A DNA stretch of 64,000 bases from Streptomyces sp. WMMC500 (GCF_027497195.1 NZ_CP114905.1:1302001-1366000); one strand, 5' to 3'; positions 42,219-51,278 are shown, counted from the first letter of the stretch. The notes: a model not told the origin generated them from the letters alone. Translations and numbers: made by a program.

Positions 42219-43727
42219 CTACAGGTTGTCTCGGAACGCGGTCGGGAGCGTCAGATGCAGCGGGATCACCAGGCCGATCGGCAGGCATGCGGCGAACGCG
42301 GCGGCCTGTGAACCCGCCGCCTTGCGCAGCGCTATGCGCGCGGGCGCGGACAGGTTGTCGATGGCCGCCTCGGCGCGAGGCAGTTCCCCGGCCGACGCCA
42401 CCGTCGCGGTGACGTACAGCCCGAAGCGGGTGACGCCGGCGCCCGAGGCTTCCTCCGTTGCCGTCTGCTCGGCGGCCCGCACCGCCACGTCGTCCCGTGC
42501 CCGCCCGAGGGGGGACTGCCCGGCCCGGAAGACGGCGTCCTTGCGGTCGCGTTCGACCAACCGAGCCGCCGCGGCCGGATCGTGCGGCCGGTATGCCAGC
42601 GTCACCCGCTTGCGCGCGACGTGCTCGCTGGGGGCGAGCAGCCCGGTCAGCACGGACGGGAGCACCTCACCGCGCGGCGCCTCGGCCATGACCCAGGTCA
42701 CCGACACCGCCGAGTCGTGCCGGTAGTGATCCCACGCCTCTTGTGCCGCGGCAGGGCCCGCCTGGTCCCACGTCAGACCGCTGCCCCCCGGGTGCCCGTG
42801 GGCCTCTTCGACCAGCGTCCCGACGGACGGGTCGTAGGCGATGCGGACCGCCTCGGCCAACTGCATCGCCGTCATGGCCCGGGCTGCGCCGGCGCCGGTC
42901 ATCGCGAGCCCCGACGTCAGTCCGGGCAGCCGATGGCCCAGCAGCACGGCCATCTCCTCCGGGCCGCGTCGGTCGTGCCCGGCGTGGGCCGCGCCGGAGT
43001 ACGTGAGCGCGATCCGTGTCGTGATCTGCGCCGAGCCGGCCGGGTACTCGTGCAGTACTTCCTCAAGCATCTGCATGGCGAGCGCGGGCGCGTCCGGCGC
43101 GGTGTTGCCGCGTACCTCGTGCTGCAGCCGTAGCCCGGAGTCCGGGGCCGCCTCCACCGTCACGGTGGCGCCGACCAGACCGGGCTCGGTGGCCAGCGAC
43201 GCCAGCCACGTTCCCCAGTGGGCAACCCAGGTGTCGACCTGGTCCTGATCCACCAGGGATGCGCCGTCGGCATCACAGTTCAGCGCCACGACGTAGTGGT
43301 TGCTGTCGGGGTAGGTGATCATCGCGAAGGGCAGGCCGTAGGCGTCCCGATGCTCGCTGACCGTCGAGGACGCGGCCAGCCCCGGCAGCGTGCATGTGCC
43401 GTGGCCGATGTGGCTCAGCGGCCCGGACCGGTACAGGTGGGCTCCCGTCCTGACCTGCCGGCGCCAGGCCGCTCGTGCGACGGTACGCATCAGCAGTGTG
43501 CGCCCGTGCCGGTCCTTGACCGCCAACGGGGCGAGCGCGATGAGCAGCAGTACCCCGAGCACGAGGGCCACCACGACAGAGACGAGCATCCCCAGTACCA
43601 CGGCGATCATCCCGCCGAGTAGCAGGAGGGTGGCACCCAGGCTAAGCCGGCCGATACCGCCGCGTTCCGGACGCCGCCAGTTGCCGTACGTGCGCTGCTG
43701 TCGCGGTGCCGCCTCACCCGTGGTCAC
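42219..43727 (-). CDS. SCO6880-family protein (conjugation-associated membrane protein)
   Basis: About 502 residues. An N-terminal basic segment (RTYGNWRRPERGGIGRLS) is followed by two close membrane helices (LGATLLLLGGMIAVVLGMLV and SVVVALVLGVLLLIALAPLA). A large soluble region then contains YGLPFAMITYPDSNHYVVAL and VAHWGTWLASLATEPGLVGA. This two-helix plus VirB4-N-terminal-like layout is typical of SCO6880-type proteins, always found beside the VirB4-like ATPase. GTG 43727 with GGGAGG five bases upstream is chosen; the open frame extends to 43982 but overlaps the next gene. It probably anchors the ATPase complex. Confidence 0.8.
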   Translation of the reverse strand: MTTGEAAPRQQRTYGNWRRPERGGIGRLSLGATLLLLGGMIAVVLGMLVSVVVALVLGVLLLIALAPLAVKDRHGRTLLMRTVARAAWRRQVRTGAHLYRSGPLSHIGHGTCTLPGLAASSTVSEHRDAYGLPFAMITYPDSNHYVVALNCDADGASLVDQDQVDTWVAHWGTWLASLATEPGLVGATVTVEAAPDSGLRLQHEVRGNTAPDAPALAMQMLEEVLHEYPAGSAQITTRIALTYSGAAHAGHDRRGPEEMAVLLGHRLPGLTSGLAMTGAGAARAMTAMQLAEAVRIAYDPSVGTLVEEAHGHPGGSGLTWDQAGPAAAQEAWDHYRHDSAVSVTWVMAEAPRGEVLPSVLTGLLAPSEHVARKRVTLAYRPHDPAAAARLVERDRKDAVFRAGQSPLGRARDDVAVRAAEQTATEEASGAGVTRFGLYVTATVASAGELPRAEAAIDNLSAPARIALRKAAGSQAAAFAACLPIGLVIPLHLTLPTAFRDNL

Positions 43728-45078
43728 GCCGGCCTCCCTCGTCACCCTGCCCGCGCCCGCCATCGGGCGGTACGCCGGGGATCTCATCGGCTTCGCCCCA
43801 CTCGCGCTCGCCCGGAGCGCGGGCACCCCCGTCCCCGCGCGGGGAACCGTTGCCGATGACGCCCATCTGGTGCTGCCGCCGCACGGGGGACAACCCCTGC
43901 GACGGCACATGCGGGCTGGTCCAGGCCGACGGCGCCGGCGCGTCCCCCTTGCCCGCTGCCCGACCACCGGGCTTGCCGCCACCAGTCCCGCCGCCCGGGC
44001 TCACGCGGGGCCTCCCGCCCGCGGTGGACCCTGCCCCGGAGACGCCCGGCTGCCCGCTGCCGCCCGGCGCGACCGCCCTCCTCGATGCCGGGGAACCGCC
44101 ACCGGTCCTGACGGCTATCGCGCCGGTGGCGATGGCCTGCCCCACGCCGCGGGCGCCGACGGCCGTCGGCCGGCCCCCGACCGCTGTGACCGCCGGTACG
44201 GCGACCCGCAGCAGCGCCGGCAGCGTCAACGTCGCCAGAATCAGCAGCATGACGCCGGTGACCTGGGTGGTGAAGTCGCCATCCTCGCCACGCCCGATGC
44301 TGGCGAACCCGGCGGCGTACACGATCGCCGCGGCCGGCTCGAAGAGGATGAACGCGACGAGCCACGCCGCCAGTTTCTGGAACCAGGCCCTGCCGGCTTC
44401 CGTCGAGGAGGCGGCCGCGGCCAGCGGCAGAGTACCGGCCAGAATGACCAGCATGGCGCTGCGCGCCAGCATGAACGCGATCTGCACGATGCCGGCGACG
44501 GTCAGCACCAGGGCCATGATGAAGATCAGCCCGAGCAGCGGTTCGTCCACACCGTAGCTGAACGCCGTCAGCACGAGAACGCGCTCCCCGAAGGCGTCGA
44601 CGCAGCGCTGCGTGTCGGTGGCGTCTCCGCACCCGGTGGACCGGTTGATGATCCAGATACTGAACGAATCGCCCGCCTTGACGAGCAAGTTGATCACAGC
44701 GACGGCGACCGCGGAGACGACGACCAGCCGGAGTACCCCTGCCGCCGCCAGCCGGGCCGGCTCGGCACGCCGCTCCCACGCCAGCCGGCCTGCGGCCACG
44801 ACGAGGCACAGCACCGCCACCCAGCTCGTCAGCCAGATGGTGCTGTCCCGGAGGAAGCCGACCGGCCCGGCGTCCTGGTCAAGTCCCGGGCTTTCCACTC
44901 GCATCCAACTGGTGGCCAGTTCCTTGACGGTCCAGACGGCCGCGTCCTGGAAGCTCTCGACAATCTCTTCCCAGCCGCTGGCCGTGCCGTCGCCGACCGC
45001 GTCCTGCGCCGCATCCTTGCCCCTGCACGCCGGGGGCGGCGGCACAGGCACCTCCGCAAGAGAGTCGCACCAGCCCAT
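43714..45078 (-). CDS. TrbL/VirB6-like membrane protein
   Basis: About 454 residues. Eight or so hydrophobic segments span residues 85-310, including TSWVAVLCLVVAAGRLAW, LLGLIFIMALVLTVAGIVQI and VTGVMLLILATLTLPALLRV. This is followed by a long Gly/Pro/Arg-rich cytoplasmic tail (RTGGGSPASRRAVAPGGSG and onward). The layout is that of TrbL/VirB6 channel proteins of type IV secretion systems and of the SCO6881-type genes. ATG 45078 overlaps the stop of the gene upstream, so translation is coupled; the frame can start at 45093 too. The 3' end overlaps the SCO6880-type gene by 14 bases. Confidence 0.78.
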   Translation of the reverse strand: MGWCDSLAEVPVPPPPACRGKDAAQDAVGDGTASGWEEIVESFQDAAVWTVKELATSWMRVESPGLDQDAGPVGFLRDSTIWLTSWVAVLCLVVAAGRLAWERRAEPARLAAAGVLRLVVVSAVAVAVINLLVKAGDSFSIWIINRSTGCGDATDTQRCVDAFGERVLVLTAFSYGVDEPLLGLIFIMALVLTVAGIVQIAFMLARSAMLVILAGTLPLAAAASSTEAGRAWFQKLAAWLVAFILFEPAAAIVYAAGFASIGRGEDGDFTTQVTGVMLLILATLTLPALLRVAVPAVTAVGGRPTAVGARGVGQAIATGAIAVRTGGGSPASRRAVAPGGSGQPGVSGAGSTAGGRPRVSPGGGTGGGKPGGRAAGKGDAPAPSAWTSPHVPSQGLSPVRRQHQMGVIGNGSPRGDGGARAPGEREWGEADEIPGVPPDGGRGQGDEGGRRDHG

Positions 45079-45827
45079 CAGACTCCGCCCCACTCCGTGT
45101 AGCCGTCGAGCGTGGTGAGGGTCTTCTGGGGTGCCCCGGTGTCGGAAATCTCGTATCGCCAGTCGCCCTCGGTCCAGCGGAGGGTGCTCGTCGAGACCTG
45201 CAGCGTGCCCCCGGTGAACCGGGTCACCAGTTGGATCACTGCCATGTCCCCCGTGTACGTGATGACATCGAACCCCGCGATCTGACCGAGCTCCCCGGGC
45301 TGCGGGGCCGGCGGCGACGCCGACTCAGCCGCCTTCTCCCGGGCGGTGACCATGGCCCCCTTGGCGTTCCCATAGGTCTGTTCGTCCACCACGGCCCGCC
45401 AGTCCTCCGCCAGCGCGACGCGGTGACCGATCTGCGCCGCCGCCATCACCGCCCCGGTGGGCGACCGGGCGTAGCAACGTGCCAGGTCGCCGTCGACAAC
45501 CGCCGGCCCCGCCTCCTTCGACACCGGCAGGGCCACGGTTCGGTACAGCTCCCAGGTCGCCGGTGGCGGCTCAGTCGGCACCTCGCTGCTCTCGGCCGGC
45601 TCCGGGCAGCCGTTCTCACCGTTCTCTGCGCCCTTGTCATCCGGCCGGGAGCCCGGCGCCCCAGACGGCGACGCCGGACCGGCGGAGTCCTCGCCGTCCA
45701 TCCCTGCGACCAGGACGACGGCGAACAGCAGGACGACCACGGAAAGGAACCCACCCGCCGCAACGAACCCCGGGCGCGTCCACTGGCTGCGCCGCCGGTC
45801 GTCCTGAAGCGGTCTGGGTGTGCTCAC
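45078..45827 (-). CDS. membrane-anchored VirB8/TcpC-like protein
   Basis: A 249-residue bitopic protein. Basic N-terminus, one helix at about residues 24-44 (FVAAGGFLSVVVLLFAVVLV), an acidic Gly/Pro-rich linker, then an extracytoplasmic domain with ALPVSKEAGPAVVDGDLARC, AMVTAREKAAESASPPAPQP and STLRWTEGDWRYEISDTG near the end. The helix plus NTF2-like WxxGDWxY ending is how VirB8/TcpC-type proteins of Gram-positive conjugation systems look. The assignment is by topology and neighbourhood. Overlaps the TrbL-like gene at its stop. Confidence 0.65.
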   Translation of the reverse strand: MSTPRPLQDDRRRSQWTRPGFVAAGGFLSVVVLLFAVVLVAGMDGEDSAGPASPSGAPGSRPDDKGAENGENGCPEPAESSEVPTEPPPATWELYRTVALPVSKEAGPAVVDGDLARCYARSPTGAVMAAAQIGHRVALAEDWRAVVDEQTYGNAKGAMVTAREKAAESASPPAPQPGELGQIAGFDVITYTGDMAVIQLVTRFTGGTLQVSTSTLRWTEGDWRYEISDTGAPQKTLTTLDGYTEWGGV

Positions 45828-45851
45828 GGTGCAACTCCTTCCGAGGAAGGG

Positions 45852-46163
45852 TCAGATCAGCGCAGAGACGATGCCCGAGGCAGAGCCGGCCAGGACGCAG
45901 GCGCCCATGACGATTCCCAGGCCGCGCAGGTGCTCGCGGCCCTCGCCGCGGCTGTGCGCAATGGCCATTCGTCCGGCCACGACAAGGATTCCGACCACGC
46001 AGAGCAGCGTCACACCTCGGAATACCCAACGCAGCACCCTGACGAGTTTTTCCCAGCCGGGTGGATTTCCTCCGCCCTTAGGGTCGGGCACCTGGGCGAG
46101 ATCGGTGTACGGCAGGGAGTCGGCGAAAGAACTGAGGACGTGGAGAACTTGCAGATCAGGCAT
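45852..46163 (-). CDS. small two-helix membrane protein (DUF6112/VirB2-like)
   Basis: A 103-residue protein. A soluble N-terminal part (MPDLQVLHVLSSFADSLPYT) precedes two hydrophobic helices: VFRGVTLLCVVGILVVAGRM and GLGIVMGACVLAGSASGIVS. The layout is that of VirB2-like pilin or DUF6112 proteins beside SCO6880-type genes. ATG 46163 overlaps the 3' end of the upstream gene by eight bases. The longer frame from 46247 is not supported by domain sequence. It may form the pilin-like or channel subunit. Confidence 0.65.
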   Translation of the reverse strand: MPDLQVLHVLSSFADSLPYTDLAQVPDPKGGGNPPGWEKLVRVLRWVFRGVTLLCVVGILVVAGRMAIAHSRGEGREHLRGLGIVMGACVLAGSASGIVSALI

Positions 46164-46782
46164 GGTGAGACCCCGCTTCGGTGAGACGGGCCAGATCACG
46201 AGCCACACGCTGCAGCTCGCGGGGAAGGTACTCGGCGGGCGGCTCACCCAGCCGCCATTCCTCGATCCACGGCACGCTCCAGGACCGCGCGACGCCGCCG
46301 GACACCAGTCGCATCAGGTCTCGCAGCGGGCGCGGCAGGTTCCCAGGGGCGTCCGCGATGACGACCAGCCCGAGGAGCTCGACTCCCGGCACCGACCCGG
46401 AGGCCCACTGTCGCGCGGCTCGCTGCGCCGCCTGGAGCCCGTACGCGTGCGACCGGGCGACCAGCACGACCTGATGCCGCACGCCGGCGGTCCGCGGCAC
46501 CGGCCAGTACTGCCCCGCCTCCCGGGTGTCGCGGCCCACCGCGGCATGCAGGGTCGAGGTGCCGGCGCCTCCGTGGCAGCCCACCCACCACCAGCGGGCC
46601 GTGGCCCCCGTCTCGGGATGGGCAATCCCCAGACCCACCGCAGGCGGTGTCACCACACCGGGCTGCGGCTGCACCGCTCGCCGCGCATCGGAATCCCCCC
46701 GAACCAGGGGTTCGGAAGCAGCGTCGTACGAAGCAGGCGATGGCGCCGACGTCAGCCACGGATTCCCCGAAGGCTCAACCAT
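46156..46782 (-). CDS. DUF6668-like protein with P-loop-like motif
   Basis: A soluble protein of about 208 residues. ATG 46782 has GGGAG six bases upstream; the frame extends to 46863 without support. An N-terminal Pro/Ser-rich section leads to WWWVGCHGGAGTSTLHAAVG (about residues 65-84), a GGxGxST loop like that of MinD/ParA-type NTPases. HQVVLVARSHAYGLQAAQRA and GVELLGLVVIADAPGNLPRP follow. No full deviant Walker A Lys or Walker B Asp pair is visible, so nucleotide hydrolysis is uncertain. First gene of the leftward conjugation-like operon. Confidence 0.65.
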   Translation of the reverse strand: MVEPSGNPWLTSAPSPASYDAASEPLVRGDSDARRAVQPQPGVVTPPAVGLGIAHPETGATARWWWVGCHGGAGTSTLHAAVGRDTREAGQYWPVPRTAGVRHQVVLVARSHAYGLQAAQRAARQWASGSVPGVELLGLVVIADAPGNLPRPLRDLMRLVSGGVARSWSVPWIEEWRLGEPPAEYLPRELQRVARDLARLTEAGSHHA

Positions 46783-46879
46783 GATCAACTCCCTTACAGA
46801 GTCGATGCGCGTTCTGAGTGTAGCCATGTGGCCGCAATCGGTCGCACACCTTAGCGTATGCACAACTCAGGCCACATAT

Positions 46880-46898
46880 ACTGACATTAACTGTCAGT
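46880..46898. promoter_or_regulatory. perfect inverted repeat in the conjugation-gene divergent promoter
   Basis: ACTGACA-TTAAC-TGTCAGT: 7-base perfect arms with a 5-base A+T-rich centre, midway between the divergent operons starting at 46782 (leftward) and 47038 (rightward). The first arm overlaps TATACT (46877-46882), a plausible -10 element. This is a strong candidate operator for a repressor that keeps both halves of the transfer-like system off. No repressor gene was recognised nearby. Confidence 0.6.
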
Positions 46899-47037
46899 CG
46901 AGCCCGCGCCCGAGTGAGACCCGCGTCGTCAGGATGCGCGGACGTGGCGCACATGGGCGAGTGGCTGCCGGCCGACTGCGGCGAGGTGCTGATCCGCATG
47001 CGCGAGCTGACAGAGCGACGTCCCCGAGTGTGGTGCC

Positions 47038-48027
47038 GTGAGAGCGGCTGGGCACGCCGCCATCGGCGCAGCCGCGTGCGTTCTGCTCGCGGCCACCGGC
47101 CTCGCCGTGATCGGCGGAGCAACGGACGGTCCTGCGGCTGCGGAACTCGGGCTCAACGGGCAGAAGATCCCCGACGAGTACGAGCCGTGGGTGCTTCAGG
47201 CCGGCGAGTTGTGCGATGCCGTCTCGCCGGCGCTGATCGCCGCCCAGATCGACGCCGAGTCCGGTTGGGACCCTCACGCCGTCAGCCCTGTCGGCGCCAC
47301 CGGCATGTCCCAGTTCATGCCGGGTACCTGGGCAACATGGGGCGTCGACGCGGACGGTGACGGCGAGGCGGATCCGCGGACCCCGGCTGACGCAATCATG
47401 ACGCAGGGCCGGTACGACTGCTGGCTGGCCGAGAAGGTGCGGGGGATCGAGGGCGACCCCACGGAGCTGATGCTGGCCGGCTACAACGCCGGCCCCGGCG
47501 CCGTACAAGTTTACGGCGGCATCCCGCCGTATCCTGAGACGCAGGCATACGTCTCCCGGATCCAGCAGCTCGTCGCCGAATACGGCATCCGTGACAGCGA
47601 GCCCGGCAGTGAGTTCGGGGCACGTGTCGTCCGCTACGCCAAGGAACAGCTCGGTGTCCCTTACAGCTGGGGGGGCGGCGGACCCGGCGGCCCGTCCTAT
47701 GGCTTCGCCCAGGGCGCCGGCATCCGGGGATTCGACTGCAGCAGTCTGGTCCAGTACGCCGTGTACCACGCTTCCGACGGCAAGGTGCTGCTGCCGCGTG
47801 TCTCGCAGGCACAGGCCACCGTCGGCGATGCCGTCCCGCGCAGCCGGCTGCTTCCCGGAGACGCCATCGGCTTCGTCCTCAACGGGGGCTCGGTAGACCA
47901 TATCGGCATCTACCTGGGGTCCGGCCAGTTCATCCATGCGCCCCGCACCGGCGACGTCGTGAAGGTCTCCGAACTCGACGATCCCTACTACGCGAGCAAG
48001 CCCCAGGACTACCGGAGGTACGGATGA
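47038..48027 (+). CDS. bifunctional cell-wall hydrolase: lytic transglycosylase plus NlpC/P60
   Basis: A 329-residue exported protein; residues 1-33 are a signal/membrane segment (AAIGAAACVLLAATGLAVIG). The SLT-like domain has SPALIAAQIDAESGWDPHAV (catalytic Glu), ATGMSQFMPGTWATWG and LMLAGYNAGPGAVQVYGGIP. The NlpC/P60 domain follows: VRYAKEQLGVPYSWGGGGPG, GFDCSSLVQYAVYH (catalytic Cys) and GSVDHIGIYLGSGQFIHAP (His). VirB1-like hydrolases of this layout open peptidoglycan for type IV secretion channels. The gene is divergent from the conjugation ATPase operon and starts the rightward one. GTG 47038 has no strong ribosome site. Confidence 0.9.
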   Translation: MRAAGHAAIGAAACVLLAATGLAVIGGATDGPAAAELGLNGQKIPDEYEPWVLQAGELCDAVSPALIAAQIDAESGWDPHAVSPVGATGMSQFMPGTWATWGVDADGDGEADPRTPADAIMTQGRYDCWLAEKVRGIEGDPTELMLAGYNAGPGAVQVYGGIPPYPETQAYVSRIQQLVAEYGIRDSEPGSEFGARVVRYAKEQLGVPYSWGGGGPGGPSYGFAQGAGIRGFDCSSLVQYAVYHASDGKVLLPRVSQAQATVGDAVPRSRLLPGDAIGFVLNGGSVDHIGIYLGSGQFIHAPRTGDVVKVSELDDPYYASKPQDYRRYG

Positions 48028-48680
48028 CGACGCCGCCGAGGTGGGCCCGGGCCGCCGCCACCACAACCGCGGCAGTCATGCTGTTCACCGGCTGTGGCGG
48101 AAGCGACGACCCCACGCCGGCCTCAAGTACCAGCGCACCGCCGCCCACTGGCCCCGGCCCGTACGAGGAGCCTGCCGGCCCGACGCCGGCCGCGACCCTG
48201 GAGCCTGGTGCGCGCGGCACGCCGAGGGGGCGCATCCCCAGTCCCGGCGACGTCGACGAGCGCGACGCCACCGCCGTCAGTCGGAGAATCGTGACCGGCC
48301 TGTTCAGCTACGACACCGCGCTCGACAAGGGCCGTAACGACGCCGGCCGCCGGGTGGCCGAAGCAGGATGGTGCACAGAGGAGTACGCCGATCATCTGCG
48401 CAACGCCGCCGCCCGCTCCGCCCCAGGTGCCGACTGGACCACCTGGGCGGCGCACCGCGCCTACACCACGGTGCAGCTCGCCCCCGCCAGTGAAGCCGGC
48501 CGTCCGCAGGACACGGTCACGACTGCGTACCGGCAGTGGAGCGTCAGCATCACCCCGCGCGGCCGCGACGACTGGACCGGCCCTACCGAGACATCCACGG
48601 TGTTCGCCGAGCTGAACCGCGACGACGCCGAGGCTCCGTGGCGGCTCGACGCGATCAGCATCCAGGGAGGGAGCAGATGA
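48024..48680 (+). CDS. predicted lipoprotein in the conjugation-like operon
   Basis: A 218-residue lipoprotein. The signal ends in lipobox LFTGC (Cys24), followed by a Pro/Ser/Thr-rich linker to about residue 80. The folded part contains AVSRRIVTGLFSYDTALDKG and TAYRQWSVSITPRGRDDWTG. The overall NTF2-like pattern resembles the outer domains of VirB8/TcpC-type proteins, but similarity is weak and no function can be named. It overlaps the stop of the cell-wall hydrolase gene by four bases (ATGA) and the next gene likewise, so all three are co-translated. Confidence 0.7.
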   Translation: MTTPPRWARAAATTTAAVMLFTGCGGSDDPTPASSTSAPPPTGPGPYEEPAGPTPAATLEPGARGTPRGRIPSPGDVDERDATAVSRRIVTGLFSYDTALDKGRNDAGRRVAEAGWCTEEYADHLRNAAARSAPGADWTTWAAHRAYTTVQLAPASEAGRPQDTVTTAYRQWSVSITPRGRDDWTGPTETSTVFAELNRDDAEAPWRLDAISIQGGSR

Positions 48681-49618
48681 CTACCGAAAAAGTGCCCCCC
48701 TGGCCGCTGTACCGCCTCACCGCGCACCAGGAGGGTGCCGTCACCATCGCCGGCCCGGCCGTCCCCCACGGCCCTTACCCCTCCCGCGCTCACGCACTCC
48801 AGGCCGTCGCCGACATCGCCTCCCGTACCTTGCGACCGCCGCGACCGGTGCGCGTCGAAGCGCTGGACGTTGACGGCACTGCCTGGCCACTGCTCGCCCA
48901 CCCGGACGGCACCGTCAGCGAGGCTGGCCCGCCCCGGCGAACCGGGAAGAAGTCCAAGAAGGGCAAGCCCACTCCCCCTCGAAGGACACCCGCACCGCCA
49001 CCGCCACCGGCACCGGCACCGCAGGCGAACGCACCGAGTGGGCCGCCGCGACGCGGCTCAGGGCCCTCCGCCACCCGGCCCCCGGCTCCTGCCCTGCCGC
49101 GGCGCACCGAGCCGGCCGAGGCCGACCGGCCAGCGCCACCGCCGCGGTGTAAGCCTCGTCCGGGCCCGATCCACACCACGCGGGTCATCCAGCAACACAT
49201 CGACGCGGGCGATCTCGACATAGCGGCGGCACTCGCCGCTCAGCTCGATGAATCGGCCGCGGACGCTCACGGCCCCAGCCACCCTGAGGCCCTGCGCGCC
49301 CGTCGACTACGCGGCGAACTCGCCGCCGTCCGCGGTGACCTCCCTGGTGCCGTCTCCATACTGCGCGACGTCGCCGAAAGATGGTGGCACGGTGGTTATC
49401 GCACGGAGGCCGAGCGTGCCGCCGATCAGGCCCACCACGTCTGGCTGGCTATCACCGAGCTCGATGCCGCGACCCGGGCGGGCCACAGCATCCTGCGTAT
49501 GCGCACCCAGATCCCCGGCCCCGACGCCAGCGCCTACCACCAAGCCCAAGCCCGGCAGGCCGAACTCGAAGCCGCCGCCATCCGAAGCGGCAGCGAGACC
49601 GATATCAACGAACGCTGA
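48677..49618 (+). CDS. hypothetical protein with Pro-rich linker and helical repeat C-terminus
   Basis: A 313-residue cytoplasmic protein. ATG 48677 has GGAGGGAG upstream and overlaps the lipoprotein stop. Residues 1-90 form a small alpha/beta domain (PWPLYRLTAHQEGAVTIAGP). Residues 90-175 are extremely rich in Pro, Arg and Ala and probably disordered. The C-terminal part (HIDAGDLDIAAALAAQLDES, HPEALRARRLRGELAAVRGD, GAVSILRDVAERWWHGGY) has the periodicity of tetratricopeptide-like helices. No function is recognised; the position suggests an accessory role in the transfer-like system. Confidence 0.7.
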   Translation: MTTEKVPPWPLYRLTAHQEGAVTIAGPAVPHGPYPSRAHALQAVADIASRTLRPPRPVRVEALDVDGTAWPLLAHPDGTVSEAGPPRRTGKKSKKGKPTPPRRTPAPPPPPAPAPQANAPSGPPRRGSGPSATRPPAPALPRRTEPAEADRPAPPPRCKPRPGPIHTTRVIQQHIDAGDLDIAAALAAQLDESAADAHGPSHPEALRARRLRGELAAVRGDLPGAVSILRDVAERWWHGGYRTEAERAADQAHHVWLAITELDAATRAGHSILRMRTQIPGPDASAYHQAQARQAELEAAAIRSGSETDINER

Positions 49619-49891
49619 GCATCGTCACGGTGCGTGAAGCGAAAACGAGCGACGCGGCCTCTGAACCAGCCGTGCCCGGCCGGAACGCGGGCGATCACCG
49701 AGGCGGTTGCCCCGACGAGTAGACGGTGGACCCTGCGGTGAAGCGCGGATGCGACTGCTCAGGGATGCTCGGCAGTCGTCAGTAAGGGAGGGACGTGCCC
49801 GAGGGAGTGCGGAGGTCCGAAGAGGCGGCCGGCGAGGGAACAGGCGGAGGGTCTCAGCACCTGGATCCGCCTCATGGCTGCCTTCCAAGGC

Positions 49892-50092
49892 TCATCGGGC
49901 GGAACGGGCGCGGGGCTCGATCCGCCGCGGCGCGATGGCCATCCCGCCGGGCAGCAGCTCCCCGGTGTCGTCGAAGACGATGGTGCCGTTGCACAGCAAG
50001 CTCCAGCCCTGCTCGGGGTGGAAAGAGACGATCTGCGCGGCGTCGCGGTCAGGGCGGTCGGCAGCGGGGCACGGTGGCCAGTGGGAGCACAT
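49892..50092 (-). CDS. DUF5999 family protein
   Basis: A 66-residue protein. ATG 50092 has GAGAGG six bases upstream. The sequence MCSHWPPCPAADRPDRDAAQ, then VSFHPEQGWSLLCNGTIVFD and DTGELLPGG, is the recognisable DUF5999 pattern with conserved Cys and His residues that may bind a metal. The family is widespread and conserved in Streptomyces and has no known function. It stands alone, with no operon partner. Confidence 0.85.
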   Translation of the reverse strand: MCSHWPPCPAADRPDRDAAQIVSFHPEQGWSLLCNGTIVFDDTGELLPGGMAIAPRRIEPRARSAR

Positions 50093-50862
50093 GGGACGCC
50101 TCTCGATGTCAGCTCCGGCAGCCCTTCCGGGGGCCGCCGGACGGTGTTCTGCTGTCATCTCGTAGGAGGCTGGGCGGGCGGCAGAAGTTCATCGATGTAC
50201 CGGAATTCCAGACGGAAGGTGAGCACCCGACATCATCCGACCCGCCGGGCGTTCGTCCGGCCGGCTGCCCCACGTAGGGCCTCCTGCAAGCAGCAAAGCC
50301 CACGCCGGCACGAGTTGAGCTACCGCAGGTGGTCGTTCGGCAACCGAGAGACGGGCGCGATGGGTTCGTTAACGGATGCGAGCCATGGCCGAGCCCGCGA
50401 ACCACCGACAAACCACAACAAGATCCTCCGGATGCCCGGAGGGAAACCGCCGAGAGCTACAAGTGTGTCCGCTGGCGTGGCCAACGTGGATCAGAGGTCT
50501 CTTCGCAAGGATTCCTCGGAATCGGGCAGTGATCGGTTGCAGGTTCGCGCCTCTGACGTAAGCGAATGAAGCAACTGCCTGACCCGTTGAGGCGAGTGCC
50601 GCGTACGCCGCCACGGATACTCACCCCCGACGAGCGGGAGAGACACAATCCCTACCCCACCAAAATCGCAACCTATGCGGCGAAACAGGAAGACCAGCCG
50701 ATCCGGATTAAACCAGGTATCCCCGGGAATAATTCATCGCCAGAACAACATCCCAGTAACGTCCTTCTACGATGCACGAAGCAACTTACGGCCCGGGCGG
50801 CGTCTCATCGTCCACCGGGCCGATGCGCACCCTCCGGGCATCATGGAAGGATCGGCACTCGG
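50093..50862. other. 770-base region with no supportable gene
   Basis: No open frame here has a recognisable domain, a consistent codon pattern or a good ribosome site. The frames that run through it are extensions of the truncated channel gene at 50863. The region may be eroded DNA left by past rearrangement. Confidence 0.5.
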
Positions 50863-51278
50863 ATGGCCTCTCAAGAGGTGATCGACACCGTGGCATACGT
50901 CATGGACTTGCTGGGCATCATGGCGTTCGCCTTGTCCGGTGCCTTTTTGGCGGTGCGAAAGGATTTCGACTTCTTCGGGGTAATCACTCTAGCCGAAATC
51001 ACCGGTCTCGGTGGCGGGGTGATTCGAGACCTCGCCATCGGCGTCCCGCCCGTGGCCTTTCAGGATCTCGGTTACTTCTGCACTCCGCTTGCCGGCGGCT
51101 TGGTGGTCTTCTTCAGCGCACGATTGCAGCGCCACGAAAGGGCATTCGACGTATTCGACGCCACTGCGCTGGGCCTGTTCAGCGTGACCGGAACCATCAA
51201 AGCACTCGCGTACGGGCTCAACCCCCTAGCCGCCGTGACCCTGGGCATCGCAACGGCTGCCGGTGGCGGGGTAGGAGG
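50863..51278 (+). pseudogene. truncated TRIC/UPF0126 cation-channel gene
   Basis: ATG 50863 opens a clear UPF0126 (TRIC, formerly glycine transporter domain) protein: TVAYVMDLLGIMAFALSGAF, FDFFGVITLAEITGLGGGVI, RDLAIGVPPVAFQDLGYFCT and PLAAVTLGIATAAGGG. At about 51270 the protein should continue with GGxxRDVL and the second half. Instead the sequence changes abruptly into DNA that encodes a DUF4232 fragment on the other strand. Only five or so of the seven expected membrane helices remain. Forward read-through to 51564 overlaps the kinase gene and is meaningless. The family forms K+-permeable trimeric channels in other bacteria. Confidence 0.75.

Noticed and set aside
46914..47360. small gene before the cell-wall hydrolase (frame 46914-47360)
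   Set aside because: Most of it overlaps the hydrolase in another frame; the short upstream part has no domain or good ribosome site.
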